NCBI GenBank assembly: GCA_002363865.1 | Contig: DEWY01000015.1 | Span: 186,001-250,000, forward strand | From: Caulobacteraceae bacterium UBA3198 | GTDB lineage: Bacteria > Pseudomonadota > Alphaproteobacteria > Caulobacterales > Caulobacteraceae | DNA: 64,000 nt | Reading direction: 5' to 3' | In this document: piece by piece, positions 38,104 to 46,754 of the stretch | How the letters are laid out: every line of letters starts with the position of its first letter | Position numbering within the stretch: position 1 is the first letter of the stretch | The notes under the pieces: generated by a model | Told to the model about the DNA's origin: nothing | The model's input: only the letters and a program-made list of their open reading frames with translations | Database searches by the model: none | Made by a program: the position numbers and the translations under genes

Positions 38104-38933
38104 GTGAAAAGCTCCGCAAGACGGGCAATTGCCAGCACCAGCACGGCGAACATGAGGCCGTCCACCCGATCAAGCAGGCCGCCATGCCCCGGAATCAGGT
38201 CTCCGGAGTCCTTGACCCCGAACCGACGCTTCAGCATCGACTCCCAAAGATCGCCACCCATGGTCGCCAGGCCGCCGGTCAGGCCGATCACCGCCCCGGT
38301 CAGTGGGTCCATGGCCTGACCGAACAGGGCCGAACACAGCGCGCCCGTCGCCGTCGAGGCGGCCAGCCCACCGGCGAACCCAGACCAGGTCTTGTTCGGC
38401 GAGAACCTCGGCCACAGCTTGGGCCCCTTGAGCACGCTTCCGACCAGGAAGGCGGCGATGTCGGCCGCCCAGGTGACGGCGAACAGCATCAGGACCCAGA
38501 GCGCGCCATCCAGGGTGCCGCGCAGCCAGACCAGGGCCAGACAGGGGACGCCGATATAGACGACCCCGAAGGCCGCATCAGCGGGACGCTCGGCGACCCG
38601 GCGCGCCACGAGGGCGGCTGCGCCGGCGCCCAGGGCCATCATCGCCCAGGCCAGCGGCACGTAGCGCAGATAGATGAGGAAGACCCCGGCCAGGACCGAG
38701 ATCAGGACGATGCTCAGCACCCGCAAAGGCGCCTTGGGGGCCGACATCCCGGCCCACTCGATGGAGAGGAGCGCCACGCCCACGGCGATCAGCAGCAGGA
38801 ACGGCGGTCCGCCCCACCAGACCGCCCCAACGGCGGCGGGCACCAGCACCAGGGCTGAGGCCGCACGAATGGCGAGATTGGACCAGTCGAAGTGCTTAGC
38901 CGGCGGCAAGGGCGTCATCGGCGACGGCGCCAT
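38100..38933 (-). CDS. cdsA: Phosphatidate cytidylyltransferase
   Basis: 277 residues, with about eight membrane spans. The C-terminal CDP-diglyceride synthase signature runs through SPNKTWSGFAGG, then GDLWESMLKRRFGVKDSGDLIPGHGGLLDRVDG. It makes CDP-diacylglycerol, the precursor of phosphatidylglycerol and phosphatidylethanolamine. The start is uncertain: ATG at 38933 overlaps uppS by 38 nt, and ATG at 38918 by 23 nt. Neither has a clear Shine-Dalgarno. The overlap suggests translational coupling with uppS. Confidence 0.93.
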   Translation of the reverse strand: MAPSPMTPLPPAKHFDWSNLAIRAASALVLVPAAVGAVWWGGPPFLLLIAVGVALLSIEWAGMSAPKAPLRVLSIVLISVLAGVFLIYLRYVPLAWAMMALGAGAAALVARRVAERPADAAFGVVYIGVPCLALVWLRGTLDGALWVLMLFAVTWAADIAAFLVGSVLKGPKLWPRFSPNKTWSGFAGGLAASTATGALCSALFGQAMDPLTGAVIGLTGGLATMGGDLWESMLKRRFGVKDSGDLIPGHGGLLDRVDGLMFAVLVLAIARLAELFT

Positions 38934-39669
38934 AGCGGCGCTCGCGAGTGCGGAAGGCGTCGATGGCGGCTTTCAGATGCTCCGGCCCATAGTCGGGCCA
39001 CAGGACATCCTGGAAGATCAGCTCGGAATAGGCCGCTTCCCACAAAAGAAAATTGGACAGACGCTGCTCCCCTGACGGCCGGACGATCAGATCCGGCGGC
39101 GGCGTCGCGGCTGTGGACAGATAGGTCGTGAACCGCGCCTCATCCAGGTCTTCGGCCTTGACGAGCCCTGCGGCGACATCCTGGGCGAAACGGCGGGCCG
39201 CATCGGTCACATCAGCCTGTCCGCCGTAATTGAAGGCGACCTGCAGGAAGAACTTGTCGTTCGCGGCGGTGCGGCGCTCGGCTTCCTCGATGATCTGGAT
39301 CAGATCGGCATTGAGGCCGGCGCGGCGGCCGATCACCCGGACACGGACCCCTTCCCGCTCAAGTCGGCCCAGGTCGCTTTCGAAATAGCGGCGCGGCAGG
39401 GCCATCAATTCGGCCACCTCCGTCGCCGGCCGGCTCCAGTTCTCGGTCGAAAACCCGAACACCGTGAGATAGCGGATATTCAGCTCAGGCGCGGCGGCCA
39501 CGGTGCGCTTCAGCGCCTCCACGCCAGCCCGGTGGCCCAGACTGCGGGGGAGACCCCGGCGCTTGGCCCAGCGGCCATTGCCATCCATCACGAGGGCCAC
39601 ATGCAGAGCCTCACCCGCCAGATTGCTGGCGGGCGGTCCGGAAGGATTCGGCTCTGGGCTGCGGGCCAT
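38896..39669 (-). CDS. uppS: Isoprenyl (undecaprenyl) diphosphate synthase
   Basis: 257 residues, cis-prenyltransferase fold. The diphosphate-binding motif is VMDGNGRWAKRRGLPRSLGHRAG (Asp about 29). Later segments are LTVFGFSTENWSRP, QVAFNYGGQADV and the C-terminal PPPDLIVRPSGEQRLSNFLLW. It chains isopentenyl units onto farnesyl diphosphate to make the lipid carrier of peptidoglycan and O-antigen synthesis. Its presence next to dxr and cdsA ties precursor supply to envelope growth. Confidence 0.95.
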   Translation of the reverse strand: MARSPEPNPSGPPASNLAGEALHVALVMDGNGRWAKRRGLPRSLGHRAGVEALKRTVAAAPELNIRYLTVFGFSTENWSRPATEVAELMALPRRYFESDLGRLEREGVRVRVIGRRAGLNADLIQIIEEAERRTAANDKFFLQVAFNYGGQADVTDAARRFAQDVAAGLVKAEDLDEARFTTYLSTAATPPPDLIVRPSGEQRLSNFLLWEAAYSELIFQDVLWPDYGPEHLKAAIDAFRTRERRYGAVADDALAAG

Positions 39670-39706
39670 GGGTTCCTCGCGCGTCCTTTGGCGACAGGCT
39701 AGCCGA

Positions 39707-40273
39707 TCAAACCTGCATGATCTCTTGTTCTTTGACTTTCAAGGCTTCGTCCACGCGCTTGACCGCCTCGTCGGTGAACTTCTGAACCTCGGTCTCCATG
39801 CGCTTCTGCTCGTCCTGGCTGATCACGCCATCCTTTTCGGCGCGCTTCAGGTCGTCATTGGCGTCGCGGCGGATGTTGCGCACAGCCACCTTCTGCTGCT
39901 CGGCATATTTGCCGGCGACCTTCACCAGATCCTTCCGGCGCTCCTCGGTCAGGGGCGGGATGGGAATCCGCAGGGTCTGGCCGTCGACCACGGGATTGAG
40001 GCCAAGGCCGCTGTTGCGGATGGCCTTCTCCACCGAGACGGCGACGCCTTTATCCCAGACGCTGACGGTCAGCATGCGCGGCTCAGGCACGCTGACGGCG
40101 GCCACCTGGCTGATCGGAACGGTGGAGCCGTAGGCGTCGACCATCACCTGGTCGAGCAGACCGGCTGAGGCCCGGCCGGTGCGAAGGGAGGCGAACTCCT
40201 CCTTCAGGGCCAGGACGGCCTTGTCCATGCGATCCTTGTAGCTCGAAAGAACCGGCTTCGGTGCGGCGGCCAT
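39707..40273 (-). CDS. frr: Ribosome recycling factor
   Basis: 188 residues, a full-length RRF. The three-helix bundle begins at about YKDRMDKAVLALKEEFASLRTGRAS, with PISQVAAVSVPEPRMLTVSVWDK and the conserved NPVVDGQTLRIPIPPLTEERRKDLVKVAG after it. With EF-G it splits the post-termination ribosome. It is in the conserved block rpsB-tsf-pyrH-frr-uppS-cdsA, 40 nt after pyrH. Confidence 0.97.
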   Translation of the reverse strand: MAAAPKPVLSSYKDRMDKAVLALKEEFASLRTGRASAGLLDQVMVDAYGSTVPISQVAAVSVPEPRMLTVSVWDKGVAVSVEKAIRNSGLGLNPVVDGQTLRIPIPPLTEERRKDLVKVAGKYAEQQKVAVRNIRRDANDDLKRAEKDGVISQDEQKRMETEVQKFTDEAVKRVDEALKVKEQEIMQV

Positions 40274-40313
40274 TGGGGCTCCTCCATGGGGTCGTTGGGT
40301 TGTCGGCGGAAGT

Positions 40314-41039
40314 TCAGGCGATCGTCGTAAAGACGCCCTGCCCCTTCAGCACCTTCAGGAAATTTCCCCGCTCGCGGATGGAAAACACCACGATCGGAAT
40401 CTCGTTGTCGCGCATCAGGGCGATGGCCGAGGCGTCCATCACCCGTAGGTCCTGGGCCAGCACGTCATGATAGCTGAGCTGTTCATAACGGACCGCCTTG
40501 GGGTCCTTCTTGGGGTCGGCGGTATAGACCCCGTCGACGCTGGTGCCCTTGAACAGAGCCTCGCACCCCATCTCGGCCGAGCGCAGGGCCGCAGGCGTGT
40601 CGGTGGTGAAGTAAGGCGCCCCGAGGCCGGCGGCGAAGATCACCACGCGGCCCTTCTCCAGGTGGCGCATGGCCCGACGGCGGATATAGGGCTCGCAGAC
40701 CGCATCCATGGGGATGGCCGACTGGACCCGGGTGAAGACGCCTTCCTTCTCCAGGGCCCCCTGGAGGGCCAGCGCGTTCATCACCGTGGCCAGCATGCCC
40801 ATATAGTCGGCGCTGGAACGCTCCATTCCCTTGCCGGCCAGGGAGACGCCTCGAAAGATGTTGCCGCCGCCGATCACCAGGCACAGCTCGACCCCGTGGC
40901 TGACCACCTCGGCGATATCCTTGGCCACCGCCTCGAGGGTGTTGGGGTCGATGCCGAAGCCCTGCTCCCCCATCAGAACCTCGCCAGAGACCTTAAGCAG
41001 GATCCGCTTGTAGCGCAGGGCGGGGGCTGGCGAGGACAT
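40314..41039 (-). CDS. pyrH: UMP kinase
   Basis: 241 residues of the amino-acid-kinase fold. The N-terminus is RYKRILLKVSGEVLMGEQGFG. Further motifs are LVIGGGNIFRG, SADYMGMLATVMNALALQ, and GLGAPYFTTDTPAALRS (the UMP/ATP site). It phosphorylates UMP to UDP and is unrelated to eukaryotic UMP kinases. The frame is open beyond 41039, but MSSPAPALRYKR is the family-like start. It follows a strong hairpin after tsf. Confidence 0.96.
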   Translation of the reverse strand: MSSPAPALRYKRILLKVSGEVLMGEQGFGIDPNTLEAVAKDIAEVVSHGVELCLVIGGGNIFRGVSLAGKGMERSSADYMGMLATVMNALALQGALEKEGVFTRVQSAIPMDAVCEPYIRRRAMRHLEKGRVVIFAAGLGAPYFTTDTPAALRSAEMGCEALFKGTSVDGVYTADPKKDPKAVRYEQLSYHDVLAQDLRVMDASAIALMRDNEIPIVVFSIRERGNFLKVLKGQGVFTTIA

Positions 41040-41080
41040 GAGCGCGTCTTTCCGAATCTGGCTTGGGCAAGATAGCGCAA

Positions 41081-41111
41081 GGGCGCGGCCCGCGTCGAAC
41101 GCGCCGCGCCC
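41081..41111 (-). terminator. Hairpin between tsf and pyrH
   Basis: GGGCGCGGC (41081-41089) pairs perfectly with GCCGCGCCC (41103-41111), extended by an inner GCG/CGC. It lies 22 nt past the tsf stop on the minus strand. It is followed by TTGCGC rather than a U-run, so it may be an attenuator, a processing site or a weak terminator. Confidence 0.5.
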
Positions 41112-41133
41112 TGCAGTGTAGATCGTCTGAGGC

Positions 41134-42069
41134 CTAGGCCTGGCCGCTGAGCTGGGCCACATCGGCGGCGAAGTCGTCGGTCTTCTTCTCCACCCCATCG
41201 CCCAGGCCAAAGCGGACGAAGCCGGTCATGGTCACCGGCGAGCCGGTTTCCTTGGCCAGTTCGGCGATCAGCTGCTCGACGGTCTGATCCGGGTTCATCA
41301 CGAAGGCCTGCTTGAGCAGGACGACTTCCTCGAAGAACTTGCGGATGCGGCCTTCAACCATCTTTTCGACCACGCCGGCCGGCTTACCAGAAGCCAGGGC
41401 CTGTTCAGTGAAGATGGCCTTCTCGCGCTCCACGGCCTCGGGGTCGAGGTCGTCGGTGGAGAGCGACAGCGGGTTGGTGGCGGCCACGTGCATGGCGATC
41501 TTGCGACCGACCTCCTGCAGTTTGGCTTGGTCGCCGGCGCCTTCCAGGGCCACCAGCACGCCAATGCGGCCGAGGTCCGGCGCCGCGGCGGCGTGGATGT
41601 AGGAGGCCACGGCGCCCTGGGCCACGGACAGGCGCGAAGCCCGGCGCAGCATCATGTTCTCGCCGATGGTGGCGATCAGGTTGGTGACCACGTCGGACAC
41701 GACTTCGCCCTTGGCGGTCTTGGCCGCCGAGATCGCATCGACGCCTTCGACGTCCAGGGCCACCTGGGCGATGTCCTTGGCCGCCGATTGGAACAGCTCG
41801 TTGCGGGCCACGAAGTCCGTTTCGGCGTTGAGCTCCACGACCACGCCGGTCATGCCCGCGCCATCCTTACGGGTGGCGGCGGCCACGAGGCCCTCGGCCG
41901 CAGCGCGGTCCGACTTCTTGGCGGCCTTGGACAGGCCCTTGGTGCGCAGCCAGTCGATCGCGGCGTCGATGTCGCCGCCATTCTCCTGGAGGGCTTTCTT
42001 GCAGTCCATCATGCCTGCGCCAGACTTCTCGCGCAGCTCTTTGACCAGCGCAGCGGTGATTTCCGCCAT
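41134..42069 (-). CDS. tsf: Elongation factor Ts
   Basis: 311 residues. The UBA-like N-terminal domain has ITAALVKELREKSGAGMMDCKKALQENGGDIDAAIDWLR. The core has the TDFVARN motif (about 80-87) that inserts into EF-Tu. EF-Ts is the nucleotide-exchange factor of EF-Tu. The start at 42069 is set by the MAEITAALVK sequence; the open frame upstream lacks homology. It lies downstream of rpsB, separated by two hairpins. Confidence 0.97.
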   Translation of the reverse strand: MAEITAALVKELREKSGAGMMDCKKALQENGGDIDAAIDWLRTKGLSKAAKKSDRAAAEGLVAAATRKDGAGMTGVVVELNAETDFVARNELFQSAAKDIAQVALDVEGVDAISAAKTAKGEVVSDVVTNLIATIGENMMLRRASRLSVAQGAVASYIHAAAAPDLGRIGVLVALEGAGDQAKLQEVGRKIAMHVAATNPLSLSTDDLDPEAVEREKAIFTEQALASGKPAGVVEKMVEGRIRKFFEEVVLLKQAFVMNPDQTVEQLIAELAKETGSPVTMTGFVRFGLGDGVEKKTDDFAADVAQLSGQA

Positions 42070-42095
42070 GGCTCGGCTCCCTTGGTCTAGAATCA

Positions 42096-42127
42096 ACGGC
42101 TGGGCCTCTGGATAGAGCCCCAGCCGT
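42096..42127 (-). terminator. Long hairpin in the rpsB-tsf gap
   Basis: ACGGCTGGG (42096-42104) pairs perfectly with CCCAGCCGT (42119-42127). An inner CTCT/AGAG stem (42106-42109, 42114-42117) caps it, separated by a C-C mismatch. A TTGATTCT stretch follows on the minus strand. An attenuator between rpsB and tsf is known in E. coli; this could set the S2 to EF-Ts ratio here. Confidence 0.6.
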
Positions 42128-42145
42128 CACAGTTTGATGTCGAAG

Positions 42146-42162
42146 CCCGCCCCGGAGGGCGG
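42146..42162 (-). terminator. Second hairpin just after rpsB
   Basis: CCGCCC (42147-42152) pairs with GGGCGG (42157-42162) around a 4-nt loop. It lies 9 nt beyond the rpsB stop on the minus strand. CTTCG follows rather than a U-tract. It probably works with the larger hairpin at 42096-42127 in partial termination or 3'-end protection. Confidence 0.4.
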
Positions 42163-42170
42163 ACCGGGCC

Positions 42171-42986
42171 TTAGGCCTGGGTCGTCTCGCCTTCCGGGGC
42201 GGCAGGCGCGGCGGCCTCCGGCTCGGCGGCGGCGGTCATGGCCAGGGCCGGCTCCATGGGCGCCTCAGACGCGCCCAGGTCCACGCCAGCGGCGACCTGG
42301 CCGGCGGTGAGGCCGTCCAGAATGGCGTCGGCCATCAGGTCGCAATAGAGCTGCAGGGCGCGGGCGGCGTCGTCATTGCCCGGGATCGGATAGGTGATGC
42401 CAGCCGGATCGCAGTTGGTGTCCAGGATTGAGATCACCGGAATGTTCAGTTTCCGGGCTTCCTGGATGGCGATGGCTTCCTTGTTGGTGTCGATCACGAA
42501 CATCAGGTCGGGAATGCCGCCCATGTCCTTGATCCCGCCCAGGGAGAGCTCGAGCTTGTCGCGCTCGCGAGTCAGCTGCAGCAACTCCTTCTTGCTGCGC
42601 TTGGCGCCTTCGCCTTCCAGCAGACCTTCCAGCTCGCGCAGGCGGGCGATCGAGCCCGACACGGTGCGCCAGTTGGTGAGCGTGCCGCCCAGCCAGCGGT
42701 GATTGACGTAGTATTGCGCGCAACGCTTGGCGGCCACGGCCACCGGGTCAGACGCCTGGCGCTTGGTGCCGACGAACAGGATGCGGCCACCGCCGGCGGC
42801 GACGTCGCGGGCCTTGACCAGGGCCTGATGCAACAGAGGGATGGTCTGCGACAGGTCGATGATGTGGATGTTCGACCGCGAGCCGAAGATGTAGCGTTCC
42901 ATCTTCGGGTTCCAGCGGTGGGTCTGGTGGCCGAAGTGGGCGCCAGCTTCCAAGAGCTGACGCATGGAGAAGTCGGGAAGCGCCAT
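42171..42986 (-). CDS. rpsB: 30S ribosomal protein S2
   Basis: 271 residues. The N-terminus is MALPDFSMRQLLEAGAHFGH, followed by RWNPKMERYIFGSRSNIHIIDLSQT, and the FVGTKRQASDPV and HRWLGGTLTNWRT motifs. An Ala/Glu-rich C-terminal tail is common in alphaproteobacterial S2. The start at 42986 has AAGGAGCC at good distance; the longer upstream frame is discarded. It leads the rpsB-tsf-pyrH-frr cluster. Confidence 0.97.
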   Translation of the reverse strand: MALPDFSMRQLLEAGAHFGHQTHRWNPKMERYIFGSRSNIHIIDLSQTIPLLHQALVKARDVAAGGGRILFVGTKRQASDPVAVAAKRCAQYYVNHRWLGGTLTNWRTVSGSIARLRELEGLLEGEGAKRSKKELLQLTRERDKLELSLGGIKDMGGIPDLMFVIDTNKEAIAIQEARKLNIPVISILDTNCDPAGITYPIPGNDDAARALQLYCDLMADAILDGLTAGQVAAGVDLGASEAPMEPALAMTAAAEPEAAAPAAPEGETTQA

Positions 42987-43126
42987 GAATGGCTCCTTTT
43001 TCCGGTATGCCTCCGCAAGCCAAAACCCCCTTTTGGGGAGCCCGGAACGGTAACCCTCGGGATGTCTCCCCGGGAGTCGCCGCACGCCTGCGTGTGTGAT
43101 GGGCGCGGCATACGTGCAGATCACAG
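42987..43126 (-). promoter_or_regulatory. rpsB leader region with several hairpins
   Basis: Between dnaE and rpsB. On the minus strand it contains CCCCAAAAGGGG followed by TTTT (43022-43038, a short terminator-like element), an AACGGTAACC/GGGTTACC-like region, and CCCGGG-type stems around 43050-43075. Ribosomal protein S2 represses its own operon through a leader in other bacteria. That is a plausible reading, but no known motif was matched. Confidence 0.35.
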
Positions 43127-43146
43127 AAAAAGCAAGCGCCAGGCGC
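43127..43146 (-). terminator. Weak terminator candidate after dnaE
   Basis: GCGC (43136-43139) and GCGC (43143-43146) can form a small stem. It is followed on the minus strand by TTGCTTTTTCTG (U-run at 43127-43131). It lies 26 nt past the dnaE stop. The stem is short, so confidence is low. Confidence 0.35.
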
Positions 43147-43171
43147 CCGGAGCCGCCCCCGCCGCGGCGCC

Positions 43172-46100
43172 CTAGAGTTCTTCGACGTAGAGAACCCCAG
43201 GCGCGGTCTTCAGCGCGCCGCGCATGGAGCCGTCCAGGGTGAACCGGCCGGGCAGCTTGACCTCCACCTCACGCCCCCCCTCCAGGGGCGCGGTCAGAAT
43301 GATTTCGCCGCCACGGGCGTTGGCCGCGCCCTCGAGTCGGCGCTTGAGGGCGTCGATCTCGGCGCTGCGCGGCGAGATGTGCACCCGCAAGCCCGCCACC
43401 GCGTTCTCGATCGCCTTCTCCACCGGCTCGGCCTCGTCGCCGAAGAACCGAACCTCCCCGTCCCGGGCCTTGGCCCGGACCTTGATGGACACCGCCTTGC
43501 CCGGCTCCAGCACGTCGCGACAGCGACGCAGTGACTCAGGGGGAAACAGGACCTCATACTCGCCGGTCGGATCCGACAGGGTGACGAAGGCGAACTTCTC
43601 GCCACTGGACTGGGAGGCCCGCTCCTGCTTGCGCCGCACGACCCCGGCCATGCGGAACACCTCGGCGCCGGCCTCAGCCTTGATGATCACTTCGGTGAGA
43701 AGCTCGGTGCGCCGACGGCGCAGGGCCGGCACCATGTCTTCCAGCGGGTGGCCGGAGAGATAGAAGCCGACCGCCGCCAACTCCTCGTCGAGGCGCTCAA
43801 CCGGGGTCCACATCTCCGCCCGGGGCAGCCGGGGCCGCCCGACGCCGGCCTGATCGCCGCCAAACAGGCTGGCCTGGGCCGAGGCCCGGTCGGCCGCCAC
43901 GCTCTGGGCGTAGGCGATCAGGGCGTCGGCGGCGGCCACCAGCTGGGCCCGGTTGGGGTGGATGGATTCGAACGCCCCGGCCCGGGCCAGGGTCTCGAAG
44001 GTCCGCTTGTTCACATGCCGCGGATCGACCCGCTCCACGAAGTCGAAGATGTCCCGGAAGGGGCCCCCTTCCCGGCGCAACTCCGCCACGTGCTGCATGG
44101 CCGCAAGGCCCACATTGCGCACCGCGCCCAGGGCGTAGAGCACCTCCCCGGCGGCCACCTCGAAATCGGCCCCGGAGCGGTTGATGTCCGGCGCCCGGAT
44201 CGTCACCCCGAACCGCTTGGCGTCCTGATAGAAGACCGCCAGCTTGTCTGTGTTGGCGATATCGAGGCTCATGGAGGCGGCGAAGAACTCCACCGGCGCG
44301 TTCGCCTTGAGCCAGGCGGTCTGGTAGGAGACGACCGCATAGGCCGCCGCGTGGCTCTTGTTGAAACCATAGCCGGCGAACTTGTCCACCAGCTCGAAGA
44401 TCGAGGCCGCCTGACTTTCCGGCACTCCGCGCTCCGAGGCGCCGGCGACGAACATGGCCTTCTGCTGGGCCATCTCGTCCTTCTTCTTCTTGCCCATGGC
44501 CCGGCGCAGTAGGTCCGCGCCCCCGAGGGAATAGCCCGCCAGGATCTGGGCGATCTGCATCACCTGTTCCTGATAGACGATGATCCCGTAGGTCTCTTTG
44601 AGCACGGGCTCTAGGGAGGGATGCAGGTAGTCGATGGTCCGACGGCCGAACTTGCAGTCGACGAAGGCCGGGATGTTGTCCATCGGGCCGGGACGGTAGA
44701 GGGCGCCGACGGCGGTGACGTCTTCAATGGAGTTGGGCCGCAGCTGCCGCAGTGTGTCGCGCATGCCCTGGCCTTCCATCTGGAAGACCCCGACCGTGTG
44801 GCCCGCCGACATCAGCTCATAGGTCTTGGCGTCATCCACGGGCAGGACGCCCATATCCACCCGGGCGCCGCGCTGATCGAGGAACTTCAGCGCCTTGTCG
44901 ATCACCGTCAGGGTCTTCAGCCCCAGGAAGTCGAACTTCACCAGACCGGCGCTTTCGACCCACTTCATGTTGAACTGGGTGGCCGGCAGGTCCGAGCGGG
45001 GATCCTGATAAAGCGGTGTCAGCTCGGTGAGCGCCCGGTCGGCGATGACCACGCCCGCCGCATGGGTGGAGGCGTTGCGGTAGAGGCCCTCCAGCTTGAG
45101 GGCGACATCCAGCAGGCGGGACACCGCCTCGTCCTCATCCCGGGCCGCGCGCAGACGCGGCTCGATCTCGATGGCCTTGGCCAGGGTCACCGGGTTGGCG
45201 GGGTTGGCCGGCACCATCTTGGCCAGACGGTCCACCTGGCCCAGGGGCAGCTGCAACACCCGGCCCACATCCCGCAGCACGGCGCGCGCCTGCAGGGTGC
45301 CGAAGGTGATGATCTGGGCCACCCGGTCGCGGCCGTAGCGCTGCTGCACATAGGAGATCACCTCCTCCCGCCGATCCTGGCAGAAGTCGATATCGAAGTC
45401 GGGCATGGAGACCCGCTCGGGATTCAGGAAGCGCTCGAACAGCAGGCCATAACGCAGCGGATCGAGGTCGGTGATGGTCAGGGAATAGGCCACCAGCGAG
45501 CCGGCCCCGGAGCCCCGTCCCGGGCCGACGGGAATGTCGTGGGCCTTGGCCCACTTGATGAAGTCCGCAACGATCAGGAAGTAGCCGGGGAAGCCCATCT
45601 CGGTGATGACCCCGATCTCCCGCTCCAGCCGCTCGAAATACTCGGTCTCCGGCGCATGGCAGGCCTGGCCCGCGGCGATACGGCCCTTGAGCCCCTCGCG
45701 CGCCTGATGGGCCAGTTCCTCAGCCTCGGTGCGGTCACCTTCGGTGGGAAAGCGCGGCAGGATCGGGTCGCGCTTGCGCACCATGAAGGCGCAGCGACGG
45801 GCGATCTCCAGGGTGTTGTCGCAGGCCTCCGGCAGATCAGCAAACAGGGCTCGCATGTCGGCCGCGGGCTTGAACCAGTGCTCGCCGCTCACCCGGCGAC
45901 GTTCATCCTGGCCGACAAAGGCGCCATCGGCGATGCACAGCAGCGCGTCGTGCGCCGCATGCATGTCCGGCAGGGTGAAATGGGCGTCGTTGGTGGCCAC
46001 CAGCGGCACATCCATCTCATAGGCGAAGGCCACCAGTTCCGGCTCGGCCAGGGCCTGGGGCGCCAGGCCGTGACGCTGCAGCTCCACATAGAAGCGGTCG

Positions 46101-46615
46101 CCAAACGCCCGGTGCATCTCGCTGAGCACCGCCCGGCCCTCAGAGACCTTGCCCGCGGCCAGAAGCGGGTCCGCCGGGCCATCCCATCCTCCGGAAAGCA
46201 GGATCAGCCCCTCGGCATGATCCACCACCTTGCTCCAGGCGACGGCCGGTTCTTCGACCCCGCCGACGCTGTCGATATAGGCCATGGACGACAGGCGCGA
46301 GAGATTGAGATAGCCGGCTTCGGTCTGGGCTAGGAGGACGATGGTCGGGGTCTTGGCCCACTTGTCAGGCTGCCGTTCGCCAATCCCGGTGACCGCGAGG
46401 GCGCAGCCGACGATGGGCTGGACCCCCTGCCCCTGGGTCGCCACCGAAAACTCCAGGGCGCCATAGAGGTTGGTGCGGTCGGTCAGCGCGACAGCGGGCA
46501 TGTCGTTGGCCGCAGCCAAGGCGCCGATGGCGTCGGCCTTGATGGCGCCTTCCAGAAGGGAGTAGGCCGATCGCACCCGCAGGTGAACGAAGCCCTCGTT
46601 CTGCTGCTGGTTCAT
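43172..46615 (-). CDS. dnaE: DNA polymerase III alpha subunit (replicative)
   Basis: 1147 residues, the length of DnaE1. The PHP domain (about 1-280) begins FVHLRVRSAYSLLEGAIKAD and contains ALTDRTNLYGALEF. The polymerase core includes GPGRGSGAGSLVAYSL and the catalytic Asp motif MPDFDIDFCQDRREEVI (Asp-x-Asp at about 400). Later segments are ALYRPGPMDNIP, GIIVYQEQVMQIAQ, FNKSHAAAYAVVSYQ, and the OB and tau-binding C-terminus. It is the main replicative polymerase. The small SOS-controlled gene at 46643-46735 ends 27 nt upstream on the same strand, so dnaE may be read from that promoter too. Confidence 0.96.
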   Translation of the reverse strand: MNQQQNEGFVHLRVRSAYSLLEGAIKADAIGALAAANDMPAVALTDRTNLYGALEFSVATQGQGVQPIVGCALAVTGIGERQPDKWAKTPTIVLLAQTEAGYLNLSRLSSMAYIDSVGGVEEPAVAWSKVVDHAEGLILLSGGWDGPADPLLAAGKVSEGRAVLSEMHRAFGDRFYVELQRHGLAPQALAEPELVAFAYEMDVPLVATNDAHFTLPDMHAAHDALLCIADGAFVGQDERRRVSGEHWFKPAADMRALFADLPEACDNTLEIARRCAFMVRKRDPILPRFPTEGDRTEAEELAHQAREGLKGRIAAGQACHAPETEYFERLEREIGVITEMGFPGYFLIVADFIKWAKAHDIPVGPGRGSGAGSLVAYSLTITDLDPLRYGLLFERFLNPERVSMPDFDIDFCQDRREEVISYVQQRYGRDRVAQIITFGTLQARAVLRDVGRVLQLPLGQVDRLAKMVPANPANPVTLAKAIEIEPRLRAARDEDEAVSRLLDVALKLEGLYRNASTHAAGVVIADRALTELTPLYQDPRSDLPATQFNMKWVESAGLVKFDFLGLKTLTVIDKALKFLDQRGARVDMGVLPVDDAKTYELMSAGHTVGVFQMEGQGMRDTLRQLRPNSIEDVTAVGALYRPGPMDNIPAFVDCKFGRRTIDYLHPSLEPVLKETYGIIVYQEQVMQIAQILAGYSLGGADLLRRAMGKKKKDEMAQQKAMFVAGASERGVPESQAASIFELVDKFAGYGFNKSHAAAYAVVSYQTAWLKANAPVEFFAASMSLDIANTDKLAVFYQDAKRFGVTIRAPDINRSGADFEVAAGEVLYALGAVRNVGLAAMQHVAELRREGGPFRDIFDFVERVDPRHVNKRTFETLARAGAFESIHPNRAQLVAAADALIAYAQSVAADRASAQASLFGGDQAGVGRPRLPRAEMWTPVERLDEELAAVGFYLSGHPLEDMVPALRRRRTELLTEVIIKAEAGAEVFRMAGVVRRKQERASQSSGEKFAFVTLSDPTGEYEVLFPPESLRRCRDVLEPGKAVSIKVRAKARDGEVRFFGDEAEPVEKAIENAVAGLRVHISPRSAEIDALKRRLEGAANARGGEIILTAPLEGGREVEVKLPGRFTLDGSMRGALKTAPGVLYVEEL

Positions 46616-46642
46616 CTCCGCCTCCCTGGCTGTGCTGCTGGC

Positions 46643-46735
46643 CTAGCCCACCAGATAGGCGAACTGACAGACAACCCACACGAAGCCCGCCACAGAAACA
46701 AAAGCCAGCGATTCCCGCGCCAGATGAATGACCAT
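46643..46735 (-). CDS. sidA: SidA-like SOS-induced inner-membrane division inhibitor (30 residues)
   Basis: A 30-codon gene: ATG at 46735, TAG at 46643-46645. The peptide begins MVIHLARESLAFVSVAG and continues as one hydrophobic span to a C-terminal Gly; a single span fills about residues 9-30. AAGGGGG lies six bases before the ATG, a textbook Shine-Dalgarno. A perfect SOS box ends 19 nt upstream of the start. Caulobacter SidA is a 29-residue inner-membrane peptide, strongly induced by DNA damage, that binds FtsW and FtsN and stops constriction. As I recall it, its gene also lies next to dnaE. Size, topology, control and position all agree; direct alignment was not possible. Confidence 0.85.
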   Translation of the reverse strand: MVIHLARESLAFVSVAGFVWVVCQFAYLVG

Positions 46736-46754
46736 AACCAACCCCCTTGTGGAT

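Noticed and set aside
44621..46333. 570-codon plus-strand frame opposite dnaE
   Set aside because: Composition is that of an antisense shadow; dnaE motifs run through the whole stretch.
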